Below, piece after piece: positions 44,319 to 53,700 of a DNA stretch of 64,000 nt (positions are counted from its first letter, which is position 1; each line of letters opens with the position of its first letter). The stretch is taken from assembly GCF_009856605.1 (NCBI RefSeq), contig NZ_CP047242.1:1796001-1860000 (forward strand), in the 5' to 3' direction. The notes beneath the pieces are model-generated. The model searched no databases, had not been told where the DNA came from, and was given only the letters and a program-made list of their open reading frames with translations. This DNA comes from Trichormus variabilis 0441 (lineage in GTDB: Bacteria > Cyanobacteriota > Cyanobacteriia > Cyanobacteriales > Nostocaceae). The position numbers and the translations under genes were made by a program.

Positions 44319-45431
44319 TCAGCTAGCGAAATAATTCTGCACAATTTCTAAAATGCGTTCGGCTGCATGACCATCACCGAAGGGATTAATGGCATTAGCC
44401 ATCGCATCATAAGCTACTGGATTACTCAATAACTCACTGGCAGCAGAGGAAATAGTTTTACTGTCAGTACCAACAAGTTTAGCTGTACCCGCCGTGACTG
44501 CTTCCGGTCTTTCTGTCGTTTCCCTGAGAACCAGAACTGGTTTACCCAGACTAGGCGCTTCTTCTTGCAAACCACCAGAATCAGTCAATAAAAAGTGCGA
44601 TCGCCCGATTGCTCCCACCAGTTCGGCATAATCGAGGGGTTCTGTTAAAAATACCCTTGGATGACTCCCTAGTAATGCTTGCAATGGTTCACGGACTGTA
44701 GGATTGCGGTGTAGGGGTAAAAGCAAGGCGGTATCAGGAAACTTATCTAATATCTGCAAAAATCCTTGAGCGATCGCCTGTAGTGGCTCACCCCAATTTT
44801 CCCGCCGATGAACTGTAGCCAATAGCACACGATATTCATCCCAGTTTAAACCAGGTACATCGCAAGCTGGTGCATTGGCGGCTACATATAATAAAGCATC
44901 GATTACAGTATTACCAGTTAAGTGAATTTTCCCCAAAACACCAGAACGCTGCAAGTTTTCCACAGCCAAAGTCGTTGGTGCAAAGTGCAACTGGGTAATT
45001 TGGGAAATCAACCGCCGATTAGCTTCTTCTGGGTAAGGATTAAATAATTCATCTGTTCTTAACCCAGCTTCCACATGACCTACAGGAATTTTTTGGTAAA
45101 AAGCTGCTAAACTTGCCGCAAAAGCTGTTGTCGTATCTCCTTGCACCAGGACTAAATCTGGCTTATTTTGAATAAATAATCCTTCCAAACCGCGTAAGCT
45201 GCGGCAGGTAATATCACTTAGAGACTGTTGAGGCTGCATAATCTCTAGGTCATAATCCGCCTTGAGATGGAATAACTGCATCACTTGCTCAACCATCTCA
45301 CGATGCTGTCCAGTTAAAATCACTTGCAGCTCAAAGTCTGGAGATTTTTGGAAGACCTGAATTACCGGAGCTAGTTTAATTGCTTCGGGGCGTGTCCCTA
45401 AGATAATGCAAACTCGTTTTTTATTAGTCAT
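44319..45431 (-). CDS. wecB: UDP-N-acetylglucosamine 2-epimerase (non-hydrolysing)
   Basis: 370 residues. GTRPEAIKLAPV at the start, GDTTTAFAASLAAFYQKIPVGHVEAGLRT, TVHRRENWG and LTDSGGLQEEAPSLGKPVLVLRETTERPE are WecB landmarks. It makes UDP-ManNAc for surface polysaccharide. The start codon ATG (of MTNKKRV) lies within a TGACTAA/ATTAGTC heptamer array, so the first residues MTN are repeat-encoded. Same strand as argC, with 59 bases between. Confidence 0.94.
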   Translation of the reverse strand: MTNKKRVCIILGTRPEAIKLAPVIQVFQKSPDFELQVILTGQHREMVEQVMQLFHLKADYDLEIMQPQQSLSDITCRSLRGLEGLFIQNKPDLVLVQGDTTTAFAASLAAFYQKIPVGHVEAGLRTDELFNPYPEEANRRLISQITQLHFAPTTLAVENLQRSGVLGKIHLTGNTVIDALLYVAANAPACDVPGLNWDEYRVLLATVHRRENWGEPLQAIAQGFLQILDKFPDTALLLPLHRNPTVREPLQALLGSHPRVFLTEPLDYAELVGAIGRSHFLLTDSGGLQEEAPSLGKPVLVLRETTERPEAVTAGTAKLVGTDSKTISSAASELLSNPVAYDAMANAINPFGDGHAAERILEIVQNYFAS

Positions 45432-45475
45432 TAGTCATTAGTCAGTAGTCATTAGTTATTAGTCATTAGTTAATC
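45422..45475. repeat. ATTAGTC heptamers overlapping the wecB start
   Basis: About seven units (ATTAGTC/AGTAGTC/ATTAGTT) spanning the spacer between argC and wecB and including the wecB start codon. Confidence 0.8.
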
Positions 45476-45490
45476 TGATAACCAATAACG

Positions 45491-46459
45491 TCATAATCCT
45501 AACTCTTCTGGAAGACCTAGCATAATATTTAGGTTTTGGACGGCTGCGCCTGATGCACCTTTGCCAAGGTTATCTAATCGAGCCACTAACAGAGCTTCTT
45601 TCGTATTATCGTTAGCGAAGACGAAAACCTGAACAATATTAGTACCGTTAACTGCCGTTGCGTCTAAAAATGTGCCGTCACGTAACAGGCTAGGGTCTTT
45701 AAATGAAGCTACCTGCACAAACTTTTCCCCTTGGTAGTATTGGGCGATCGCTTGATGAATCTCTTCACCCGATGGCGGATTGTCCAAAGTCCACAGAGGT
45801 AAGGGTATTTGTACCAACATTCCCTGCTCGAAGTCACCCACCGCAGGGATGAACAATGGCGGTGATGCTAACCCAGAATGCTGGTGCATCTCTTTAACGT
45901 GCTTATGTCCGAACTGTAAACCATAGATACCGAAGGGATAATCTGAGGTTGCGCCTTTCTGCTGCTCGTGGAAGCTATCATACTTTTGGATCAAGCTCTT
46001 ACCACCACCAGAGTAACCAGACACCGCATTAATTGTTATGGGGAAGCTACTGGGAAGAATACCTTGAGCTATTAACGGACGTACACAAGCTAAAAACCCT
46101 GTAGGATAACACCCCGGATTGCTGACAAACTGAGCATTGGCGATTTTTTCTCGCTGTCCTGGGTTCAGTTCCGGAAAACCATATACCCAACCTTGAGCCG
46201 TGCGATAAGCGGTGCTAGCATCAAGGATTTTCACCTGACTACTGTGAACTAAACTAACAGCTTCCCTCGCTGCATCATCAGGTAAACAAAGAATGGCTAC
46301 ATCAACGGAATTGAGTAATTTTGCTCGCTCATCCGCATCCTTGCGCTTCGATGCTGCAATACTAACTAGCTCAATATCATCTCGCTCGTTGAGGCGTGAG
46401 TAAATCTGTAAGCCTGTAGTTCCCGCTTCCCCATCAATAAAAATCTTTGGTTTATTCAT
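45491..46459 (-). CDS. argC: N-acetyl-gamma-glutamyl-phosphate reductase (type 2)
   Basis: 322 residues. NADP-binding start KIFIDGEAGTTGLQIYSRL, active Cys in VSNPGCYPTGFLACVRPL, and YPFGIYGLQFGHKHVKEM. The short form (about 310-320 residues, GEAGTTG motif) is the type 2 enzyme. Third step of arginine synthesis, reducing acetylglutamyl phosphate to the semialdehyde. Arginine also feeds cyanophycin in this group. Confidence 0.95.
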   Translation of the reverse strand: MNKPKIFIDGEAGTTGLQIYSRLNERDDIELVSIAASKRKDADERAKLLNSVDVAILCLPDDAAREAVSLVHSSQVKILDASTAYRTAQGWVYGFPELNPGQREKIANAQFVSNPGCYPTGFLACVRPLIAQGILPSSFPITINAVSGYSGGGKSLIQKYDSFHEQQKGATSDYPFGIYGLQFGHKHVKEMHQHSGLASPPLFIPAVGDFEQGMLVQIPLPLWTLDNPPSGEEIHQAIAQYYQGEKFVQVASFKDPSLLRDGTFLDATAVNGTNIVQVFVFANDNTKEALLVARLDNLGKGASGAAVQNLNIMLGLPEELGL

Positions 46460-46535
46460 AATGGCTTCAGCTTTTGTATACTGAATTTTACCTTAGGGAA
46501 CACCAAAAAATAAATTATCCGAAATCGATGGTTTG

Positions 46536-46600
46536 GTAGGGTGCGTCAGTATGAATAATTTCTGAGTATAGTTGGGATCTATCGCACTGACGCACCCTAC
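46536..46600. repeat. Small inverted-repeat element, family B copy 3
   Basis: GTAGGGTGCGTCAGT and ACTGACGCACCCTAC, 65 bases, the same size and ends as 25802-25866, with shared outer flanks (GGGAACACCAAAAAATAAAT from about 46495). Confidence 0.8.
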
Positions 46601-46719
46601 ATTTAGGGTATTTTTGATTACCTTTTATGGAAATTGTGAGGATGTAGCACGAAAATGATAGAGTTCCTAATGCTAATCCCAGACAATTTTTCCGATAAAA
46701 ATAAAGTTTTTATTAATAT

Positions 46720-46905
46720 ATGAATAATACACAAACTTGGTATATTGTCAAGCAAAATACTGGTAGCTGTGACATTATCCCCAGCGAAAAACTTGGGGAG
46801 AGTAATTCAGAGTTTGTTGAACAGTGGGGGCCTTTTGACTCAAGAGAAGATGCGATCGCCCGTCGCATCGGATTAATCAGGGCTGGTAAGTGCCAACCAC
46901 AGTAA
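46720..46905 (+). CDS. Small conserved hypothetical protein
   Basis: 61 residues: TWYIVKQNTGSCDII, EQWGPFDSREDAIARRIGLIRAGKCQPQ. The W-x-x-x-K, WGPF and IARRIGLIRAGKC pattern is one I recognise from many small cyanobacterial proteins of unknown function. No membrane helix. Convergent with the S41 protease gene. Confidence 0.75.
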   Translation: MNNTQTWYIVKQNTGSCDIIPSEKLGESNSEFVEQWGPFDSREDAIARRIGLIRAGKCQPQ

Positions 46906-46949
46906 GTTTAGGGAATGTGGGGAAATTTATTCCCCATTCACTAACTGCC

Positions 46950-48236
46950 TTACTTCTTTTCTGCTGTTGGCGTACCTTTGGCAGCAATCTGTTTACCTAA
47001 GATTTCCACTGCTTTAGCAAATTGCAAATCGTCCAATGTGCCGAGTTTTTCGCGCTCACGTAGCCACAAATCTTGGCGTTGGGCATCCGTTAATTCTACT
47101 TTCACATCGGGATCAATACCATGCTTGTTAATATCCCTATCATTGGGAGTTAGGTATTTGGCGATTGTTACTGCCAATCCTGAGCCATCATCTAGAGGAC
47201 GGACTGATTGTACTAAGCCCTTACCAAAAGTTTGAGTACCTACAATAACAGCACGCTTATTATCTTGCAATGCGCCGGAGAGAATTTCACTAGCACTGGC
47301 TGAACCTTTATCCACCAAAATTACTAAAGGTTTGTTTGTCAAAGCGCGTCCGTTCGCCACTTCTCTTTCTCGTTCTCCTTGGCGGTCAACAGTAGAGACA
47401 ATTGTGCCTTTATCCATCCACATCCGCGCAATTTCTACACTGGAAAAGAGTAAACCACCAGGATTACCACGTAAATCCAGAATATAACCAGCTACTTGTT
47501 GTTTTTCTAAATTTTTGATGGCTTCCTGCATCTCTTTACCAGCATTGGCGCTGAACTGGTTGAGACGAATGTAGCCTACTTTACCAACAGAGGTTGGCTT
47601 TTGAGAATAGCGCACCGGATGAATTTCAATCCGCGCCCTTGTGATTTTGAATTGTTTTTCTTGATTGCTGCGCTGAATCGTCAAGGTTACTTGTGAGCCA
47701 GCTGTACCTCGGATCAAATTTACAGCTTGATTAGTATCCATCCCCTTGGTGCTTTTACCATCAATTTTGAGGATGACATCTTTAGCTAAAATGCCAGCTT
47801 TAAAAGCTGGGGTGTCTTCAATTGGTGCAATCACTACCAATTGCTTAGTTTTTTCATCCTGACTGATGGTGATACCAATCCCTGTAAGTTCTCCGGAGGT
47901 ATCCACCTGCATATTCTTGAACTCCTGAGGGTCCATAAACCGAGTGTATGGATCATTCAGGCGTTTGAGCATTTCCCGTATGGACTTATAAGCTTCCTGC
48001 TGGTTACTGTAGGACTTGTTTAAGTATTCCTTACGAACAGCCTGCCAATCCACTTGGTTAAAAGTGCCGTCTACGTATTGACGCTGAACGATTTGCCATA
48101 CTTCATCTACCAGTTCCTTGGGACTTGCTTTAAATAAAGCCTGACCGCGCGAGTGGATGCCAAGGCTAGTAACTGCGATCGTGGAGAGTGTCACTGCCGT
48201 AGCACCCAAAACAAGCCTACTTTTTGTAATCACCAT
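46950..48236 (-). CDS. Carboxyl-terminal processing protease (S41 family)
   Basis: 428 residues. N-terminal signal/anchor (about 7-30), PDZ domain at about 110-195 (GELTGIGITISQD; VIAPIEDTPAFKAGILAKDVILKIDGKST), then the S41 core with Ser in DKGSASASEILSGALQD and Lys in GTQTFGKGLVQSV. Three Ctp paralogues are usual in cyanobacteria, CtpA maturing D1 of photosystem II; I cannot say which this is. Same strand as ispG upstream. Confidence 0.92.
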   Translation of the reverse strand: MVITKSRLVLGATAVTLSTIAVTSLGIHSRGQALFKASPKELVDEVWQIVQRQYVDGTFNQVDWQAVRKEYLNKSYSNQQEAYKSIREMLKRLNDPYTRFMDPQEFKNMQVDTSGELTGIGITISQDEKTKQLVVIAPIEDTPAFKAGILAKDVILKIDGKSTKGMDTNQAVNLIRGTAGSQVTLTIQRSNQEKQFKITRARIEIHPVRYSQKPTSVGKVGYIRLNQFSANAGKEMQEAIKNLEKQQVAGYILDLRGNPGGLLFSSVEIARMWMDKGTIVSTVDRQGEREREVANGRALTNKPLVILVDKGSASASEILSGALQDNKRAVIVGTQTFGKGLVQSVRPLDDGSGLAVTIAKYLTPNDRDINKHGIDPDVKVELTDAQRQDLWLREREKLGTLDDLQFAKAVEILGKQIAAKGTPTAEKK

Positions 48237-48437
48237 AATGACAGCTGCGTCAGAGGGAAAGATTTATAGTCAGTATGCTCAATCTAACACAGGGTAAAGT
48301 GTAACGACCGAGTATGTATTCCTAACTTCATCAAAATACTTTGTAATCCGGCGACCTAGCCGATTGTTGTTTACAGAAAGTTTATGAATAAATGTGGGAG
48401 TAGGGAGTTATTACTTCCCTCTGCTCCCCTGCTTCCT

Positions 48438-49664
48438 CTAAGGATCTACCCAGCGACCATCAGCTTTAATGAGGTTAATTAATTCCTCAACGCCTTTATC
48501 TTCTGGAACTTTTTTAATTTCTTCTCTGCCACGATATAAAGAAATGTAACCAGGAGTTTTACCTACATAACCGTAGTCAGCATCAGCCATCTCGCCTGGG
48601 CCATTGACAATGCAACCCATAACAGCAATGTCTAGTCCTGTGAGGTGTTTAGTAGATTCACGTACTTTATGTAGTACTTCTTCTAAGTTAAATAAAGTAC
48701 GACCGCAGGAAGGACAAGCTACATATTCCACCATTGTTTTCCGCAAACCTAAAGCTTGCAGAATGCTGTAACAGACTGGAATTTCCTTTTCCGGTGCTTC
48801 TGTTAGGGAGACGCGAATAGTATCACCAATACCATCAGCTAATAATGTGGCAATACCTGCTGTGGATTTAATCCGTCCATATTCACCATCACCAGCTTCG
48901 GTGACACCTAAATGTAAGGGATAATCCATGCCTAAATCATCCATGCGTTTAGCCATGAGGCGATAGGCGGCTACCATCACGGGAACTCGTGAGGCTTTCA
49001 TGGAAATGACTATGTTGCGGAAGTCTAGAGATTCACAGATGCGAATAAATTCTAAAGCTGATTCCACCATGCCTTCTGGAGTATCGCCGTAGGTAAATAA
49101 CATTCTCTCAGCGAGAGAACCATGATTGACACCAATACGCATGGCTTTACCTTGGTCGCGCAGAGTAATTACCAAGGGTGCGAGAGTTTCGCGGATTTTT
49201 TCGCCAATTTCTTCAAATTCGGCTTGAGTATATTCAGTTCTATTGGTGTTGGGTTTCTCAAACACATACAAGCCGGGGTTTATCCGTACTTTTTCAATAT
49301 GTTTGGCAACTTCCAGGGCAATTTTCATCCCATTGTGGTGTACGTCAGCAACAATTGGCACATCTTGGTAAGTTGTAATGAGTTTTTGTTTAATTTCTGC
49401 CAACGCTACGGCGTGAGCTATGCTTGGCACTGTGACACGGACGATTTCACAGCCAATTTCGTGCAAGCGCCGAATAGCGGCTACGGAACCGTCGATATCA
49501 AGAGTGTCTTCGTTAATCATCGACTGCACCACCACAGGGTAGCCACCGCCGATGGTGACATTACCCACTTTTACCGGACGGGTTTTACGACGCTTGATTG
49601 TCGTATCAAATGTGCTTTGGTTGGCTGTATTACTGGATGTTGTGGGTGTCGGCAGAGTTTGCAT
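48438..49664 (-). CDS. ispG: 4-hydroxy-3-methylbut-2-enyl diphosphate synthase
   Basis: 408 residues. [40 protein letters not shown] and the C-terminal Fe-S cysteines in [13 protein letters not shown] and [20 protein letters not shown]. It makes HMBPP in the MEP isoprenoid route with electrons from ferredoxin, feeding carotenoids and the chlorophyll tail. Confidence 0.97.
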   Translation of the reverse strand: MQTLPTPTTSSNTANQSTFDTTIKRRKTRPVKVGNVTIGGGYPVVVQSMINEDTLDIDGSVAAIRRLHEIGCEIVRVTVPSIAHAVALAEIKQKLITTYQDVPIVADVHHNGMKIALEVAKHIEKVRINPGLYVFEKPNTNRTEYTQAEFEEIGEKIRETLAPLVITLRDQGKAMRIGVNHGSLAERMLFTYGDTPEGMVESALEFIRICESLDFRNIVISMKASRVPVMVAAYRLMAKRMDDLGMDYPLHLGVTEAGDGEYGRIKSTAGIATLLADGIGDTIRVSLTEAPEKEIPVCYSILQALGLRKTMVEYVACPSCGRTLFNLEEVLHKVRESTKHLTGLDIAVMGCIVNGPGEMADADYGYVGKTPGYISLYRGREEIKKVPEDKGVEELINLIKADGRWVDP

Positions 49665-50074
49665 AACCTTACTTAGGTGGATTTGCTGTAGTTAAAATAT
49701 CAGATTTAAAAGCCTATGTTTCTCAGAGTGCCACAGTAGGAGCTTTTTTGAACCATGAAATGGAAAAATCATGATGAAGAAAGGTCAAGTCGCTTCTCTG
49801 CGAGACGCTACGCGTTAAGCGAAGCTATGCCGCAGGCTTTACGCTCCAATTCAAAATTCAAAATTCAAAATACCCTACGGTCAATAGTCAATAGTCCAAA
49901 AACCTTGATTTTGACTATTGACAATTGACAAAAAAGCCAGAAAATTAGCAACACTACGTAAGTACTAGGATTGTGAGACTTAAAAGCAGAATAGCTTATT
50001 GCGATCGCCTAATTTATGATGAAGAATCCCGATCAGGTTAAACTATTCTGATAAAACTGTTACTTGCCGAAGCG
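49665..50074. other. Repeat-rich spacer between ispG and the kinase gene
   Basis: About 410 bases. It holds a GCTACGCG/AAGCGAAGC-type repeat (about 49785-49850), TTCAAAA heptamers (49853-49880) and a stretch (49880-49968) homologous to the inverse of MITE copy A1. No supported gene. Confidence 0.55.
49880..49968. repeat. Degenerate family A copy
   Basis: GGTCAATAG heptamers, CCAAAAACCTTGATTTTGAC and GACAAAAAAGC-AGAAAATTAG-AACACT-CGTAAGT match the inverse of 16408-16500. Only one recognisable end remains. Confidence 0.65.
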
Positions 50075-52099
50075 ATGAGCCTCTGCATAAACCCTCAATG
50101 CTCAAAACCGCAAAACCCTGATAATGTCCTGTTTTGTCAGAATTGTGGCTCAGAATTACTTCTGGAAGGACGCTACCGAGTAGTTAGTGTTCTGGGAGGT
50201 GGTGGCTTTGGTAAAACTTTTGCAGTCAACGATACACGTACTCAAACAGCAAAAGTCCTTAAAGTCCTAATTAACAATCATCCCAAAGCAGTGGAGCTAT
50301 TTCAACGAGAAGCCGAAGTTTTAGCTCTACTCAATTATCCCGGAATCCCGACAGTAGAAGCAAATGGTTATTTCGTGTATTTTCCGCGAAATAGTCAAGA
50401 ACCAATGCACTGTTTGGTCATGGAAAAAATTGAGGGTTTAGATTTAGGTCAATATTTAAGACAAAGAGATTATCGACCCATTGACCAAAAGTTAGCTTTG
50501 CAATGGTTCAAAGAAGTCATGATAATTCTCCATCAAGTCCATCAGCAAGGCTTGTTTCATCGAGATATTAAACCATCAAATATTATGTTGCGGGCGGATG
50601 GTCGTCTGGTGCTGATAGACTTTGGTACAGCGCGGTCAGTGACGGGAACTTACATAGCCAAGCAAGCGGTAGGACAAGTCACAGGGGTTATTTCCGCAGG
50701 TTACACACCTTCAGAACAAATTAACGGTCAAGCCGTACAGCAATCAGACTTTTTTGCTTTGGGACGTACCTTCATTTATTTATTAACAGGAAAAGAACCA
50801 TCTGACCCAACAATTTATAATTATTTAAATGATGAATTACGCTGGCGTGATGGACTACTTTCTAGTGGAAGTAATAGTGTTACGCCTACAGTAGGCGATC
50901 GCCCTAATATTCTGCCACAGTTTGCAGATTTACTCGATCAAATGATGGAGCGTTTACCTGCCCAACGCCCACAAAATACCCATATAATTTTGCAACGGTT
51001 AGCAGACATTGAAAAAAGCTTGCAACCACCTCCACCACCTCCACCAAAACCAAAAGGATGGACGAGACGACGGTTAATTGCAGTAGTTGGCTTCAGTAGT
51101 CTAGGGTTAACTGGGGCTTTAGCTCTATCTAGATTATTACCAAAGACTACTTTGATTGTGTCTCAAGAAGGCGGTGGCGACTATAAAACTATTAGTGCAG
51201 CCATAGAAAATGCTCAACCAGGGATGCGTATTTTGGTACGTCCTGGTCTCTACCAAGAAAGTTTAGTACTCGACAAAGCATTAAAAATTATCGGTGATGG
51301 GGTCAAGGCAGAAATTATTATCGAAAGTAAAGACGCAGGTTGTCTTGTAGTGAAAACTGACCAAGCTGAAGTCAGAGGCTTGACTTTCCGTAGTCGTGTG
51401 GGAACGGAAAACAAGCAGTATTTTGCTGTAGATATATCCCAAGGACAGGTAATTTTAGCAGACTGTGATATTACATCTGATTCATTGTCGGGAATTGGTG
51501 TTCATGGCGCTACAGCTAACCCAGTCATTCAAAAATGCCAAATTCATGATGGTAAACAAAGTGGAATTTATCTGTATGAAAATAGTCGCGGAACAATAGA
51601 AGATTGTGATTTCTTTGGGAATACAACCACGGAAATCACCGTTGATGCAGCGCAACCGATAATTCGTCGTTGCAAAATACACCAAGATAAAGAAGGCGGT
51701 ATTTTATTTCGTAATCAGGCTCAGGGAATTGTAGAAGATTGCGATATTTTCAACAATAATCTATCCGGCATAGAAATTAGAGATAGTAGCAACCCCACCA
51801 TTCAAAAATGCCGAATCCACGATAATCAACAAGGTGATGGTATCTTAGTTCACCTCAACGGACGTGGGACAGTGGAAGACTGCAATATCTTCAGTAATGG
51901 TTTTTCTGGTGTAGAAATTAGAGACAGGGGAAATCCTGTGATTCGCAGATGTAGTATCAATAAGAATAAATATTATGGGGTGTACGCCTATAAAAATAGT
52001 ACGGGTACAGTAGAAAACTGTGATTTAACTGGTAATATTCGCAGTGCCATTAATGTCGATGAAACTTCTCAGTTACAGCGTAGCGGTAATGTAGAGTAG
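50075..52099 (+). CDS. Hanks-type Ser/Thr kinase fused to an extracytoplasmic beta-helix domain
   Basis: 674 residues. N-terminal zinc ribbon (C4, C9, C21, C24). Kinase domain about 33-310 with glycine loop VLGGGGFGKTF, Lys in VLKVL, HRD at 162-164 (FHRDIKPSN) and DFG at 182-184. After a Pro-rich linker there is one membrane helix (about 330-352), then a right-handed beta-helix (about 360-670) starting like pectin methylesterases (GGGDYKTISAAIENAQPGMRILVRPGLYQES) and continuing with repeats such as VEDCDIFNNNLSGIEIRDSSNPTIQKCRIHDN (NosD/PbH1 type). The layout suggests an intracellular kinase linked to an outside sensor or carbohydrate-binding part. Confidence 0.92.
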   Translation: MSLCINPQCSKPQNPDNVLFCQNCGSELLLEGRYRVVSVLGGGGFGKTFAVNDTRTQTAKVLKVLINNHPKAVELFQREAEVLALLNYPGIPTVEANGYFVYFPRNSQEPMHCLVMEKIEGLDLGQYLRQRDYRPIDQKLALQWFKEVMIILHQVHQQGLFHRDIKPSNIMLRADGRLVLIDFGTARSVTGTYIAKQAVGQVTGVISAGYTPSEQINGQAVQQSDFFALGRTFIYLLTGKEPSDPTIYNYLNDELRWRDGLLSSGSNSVTPTVGDRPNILPQFADLLDQMMERLPAQRPQNTHIILQRLADIEKSLQPPPPPPPKPKGWTRRRLIAVVGFSSLGLTGALALSRLLPKTTLIVSQEGGGDYKTISAAIENAQPGMRILVRPGLYQESLVLDKALKIIGDGVKAEIIIESKDAGCLVVKTDQAEVRGLTFRSRVGTENKQYFAVDISQGQVILADCDITSDSLSGIGVHGATANPVIQKCQIHDGKQSGIYLYENSRGTIEDCDFFGNTTTEITVDAAQPIIRRCKIHQDKEGGILFRNQAQGIVEDCDIFNNNLSGIEIRDSSNPTIQKCRIHDNQQGDGILVHLNGRGTVEDCNIFSNGFSGVEIRDRGNPVIRRCSINKNKYYGVYAYKNSTGTVENCDLTGNIRSAINVDETSQLQRSGNVE

Positions 52100-52458
52100 G
52101 GACTAAAGATCATGGAAGGGATGAGATGCGATCGCATACCATCGTGTAATTATAAGTATATAACGCCGTGTGCAACTTTCTCTGAAATCTAACCCCCAAC
52201 CCCTTCCCTGTCTTCGACACGCTACGCGAACGCAGGGAAGGGAAGTAAGATTCAACGTAGAGACGTTCCATGCAACGTCTCTACAGTTTCAGGAGAGGTA
52301 CCCTGCGGGTACTCCTGCGGAGAACTCGTAGAGTAGCAAGTTATGGAGAGGGGTTTCAAAAATAAGTCGCACATCGCGTTACATAGCAACCCAAAATTAC
52401 CAATTACCAACAAATATTCTCAGTATTTCCGACAGCAAAATATTATATCAGTACAATT
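52100..52458. other. Repeat-filled spacer
   Basis: About 360 bases, mostly family D repeat copy 2 plus a GAGACGTT/AACGTCTC hairpin inside it (about 52259-52284). No gene supported. Confidence 0.55.
52164..52380. repeat. Dispersed 217-bp repeat, family D copy 2 (inverted)
   Basis: Starts CGCCGTGTGCAACTTTCTCT and ends TAAGTCGCACATCGCGTT, the reverse complement of the ends of 31892-32076. It contains extra internal segments (GAGACGTTCC-type hairpin, CTACGCGAACGCAGGG). Confidence 0.75.
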
Positions 52459-52938
52459 ATGAGTAACTTTCCCCAAGCCGGACAGCCAGCACCCGATTTC
52501 TCAACTCCTGACCAGAACGGTAATTTAGTTAGCCTGAATGATTTTCATGGTCAATGGGTTGTGATATATTTCTACCCCAAAGATGATACCCCTGGATGTA
52601 CCACAGAAGCCAAAGATTTCACAGGTTTACATGAGGAATTTCATCGATTAGGAGCCAAAATCTTAGGAGTTAGTCCCGACTCTGGTAAGGCACACTGCAA
52701 ATTTATTGACAAACATAATTTATCGATTACCCTATTAAGTGACCCAGAACATCAACTCATAGAAGCCTATGGTGCTTGGCGCTTAAAGAAATTTATGGGC
52801 AAAGAATATATGGGTGTAGCGCGCTCAACTTTTTTGATATCAACTGATGGCATCATCGCCTATACTTGGCCTAACGTCAAAACTAAAGGTCATGCTCAAG
52901 CGGTATTAAATAAGTTGCAAGAATTAACTAATAGTTGA
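52459..52938 (+). CDS. prxQ: Thioredoxin-dependent peroxiredoxin (PrxQ/BCP)
   Basis: 159 residues. APDFSTPDQNGNLVSL, VIYFYPKDDTPGCTTEAKDF with peroxidatic Cys in TPGCTTE, VSPDSGKAHCKFIDKH and a late Arg in VARSTFL. The usual resolving Cys five residues after the peroxidatic one is absent (Lys in TEAKDF), so it is the one-Cys-spaced variant or uses the Cys in KAHCKF. It reduces hydrogen and organic peroxides. Confidence 0.94.
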   Translation: MSNFPQAGQPAPDFSTPDQNGNLVSLNDFHGQWVVIYFYPKDDTPGCTTEAKDFTGLHEEFHRLGAKILGVSPDSGKAHCKFIDKHNLSITLLSDPEHQLIEAYGAWRLKKFMGKEYMGVARSTFLISTDGIIAYTWPNVKTKGHAQAVLNKLQELTNS

Positions 52939-53070
52939 ATCAAGTTGCTAAAACTATCAAGCTGAGTAAATAATTATTACCTGATACTACGCTTTGTATA
53001 TTTTTATAATCAATACTATTTTACAAAAATTGTACCTACAATAAATAGTAAGCTTTCTATTTTCTGAACT

Positions 53071-53697
53071 ATGGTTCAATTTGTCCAAGCACAAAATATC
53101 GGCATTGCCTATTTAGAAGAAAGATTTGGTCTGCAAATATCAAAGGATGAAAATTTTTTCAGAGAATGGTTTGAGTTACTACCGGAAATTACAGATGTAG
53201 AAAAGCAATATTTAGATAGAGCAAAATTTCAATTTCTTCGTTTAGTAAATCGCCCTCCGATAGCTGAAGAGACTGTAAAATTAGTAATTTTATCTCCATT
53301 GTTGGATTTAGCTGGATTCTATGATGAACCTTTTTTTATTAGAAGTGAGCAATCTATAGAACTTTCTGCTGATCAGGAAGGAGAAGTTGTTAGAGGGAGA
53401 ATTGATGTTTTAGTTCTTCAACAACGATTATGGTTATTGGTAATTGAATCAAAAAGGTCTAGTTGGTCACTATTGGAAGGTATACCTCAAGCATTAACTT
53501 ATATGATAGCTAATCCCGATCAAGATAAACCCATATTTGGATTAGTAACAAATGGTAGTGATTTTATATTTATAAAATTAACTAATAATGCTGGGTTACA
53601 TTATGCCTTATCTGACCAATTTACTTTATTTAAGCGAGAAAATGAATTATACAAAGTTCTCAGCATATTAAAAAATCTTAGTCAAATTTTGAGCTAG
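53071..53697 (+). CDS. PD-(D/E)XK nuclease-fold protein, orphan
   Basis: 208 residues. GRIDVLVLQQRLWLLVIESKRSS supplies D112 and E126-x-K128, the catalytic core of PD-(D/E)XK nucleases, with Q140 following on the next helix (EGIPQALTYM). FGLVTNGSDFIFIKL resembles the turn in HsdR_N domains. No helicase or methylase partner is nearby. It ends 3 bases before the cysteine desulfurase gene, so the two are probably co-transcribed. Target unknown; such stand-alone proteins are common in cyanobacteria. Confidence 0.82.
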   Translation: MVQFVQAQNIGIAYLEERFGLQISKDENFFREWFELLPEITDVEKQYLDRAKFQFLRLVNRPPIAEETVKLVILSPLLDLAGFYDEPFFIRSEQSIELSADQEGEVVRGRIDVLVLQQRLWLLVIESKRSSWSLLEGIPQALTYMIANPDQDKPIFGLVTNGSDFIFIKLTNNAGLHYALSDQFTLFKRENELYKVLSILKNLSQILS

Positions 53698-53700
53698 TTT

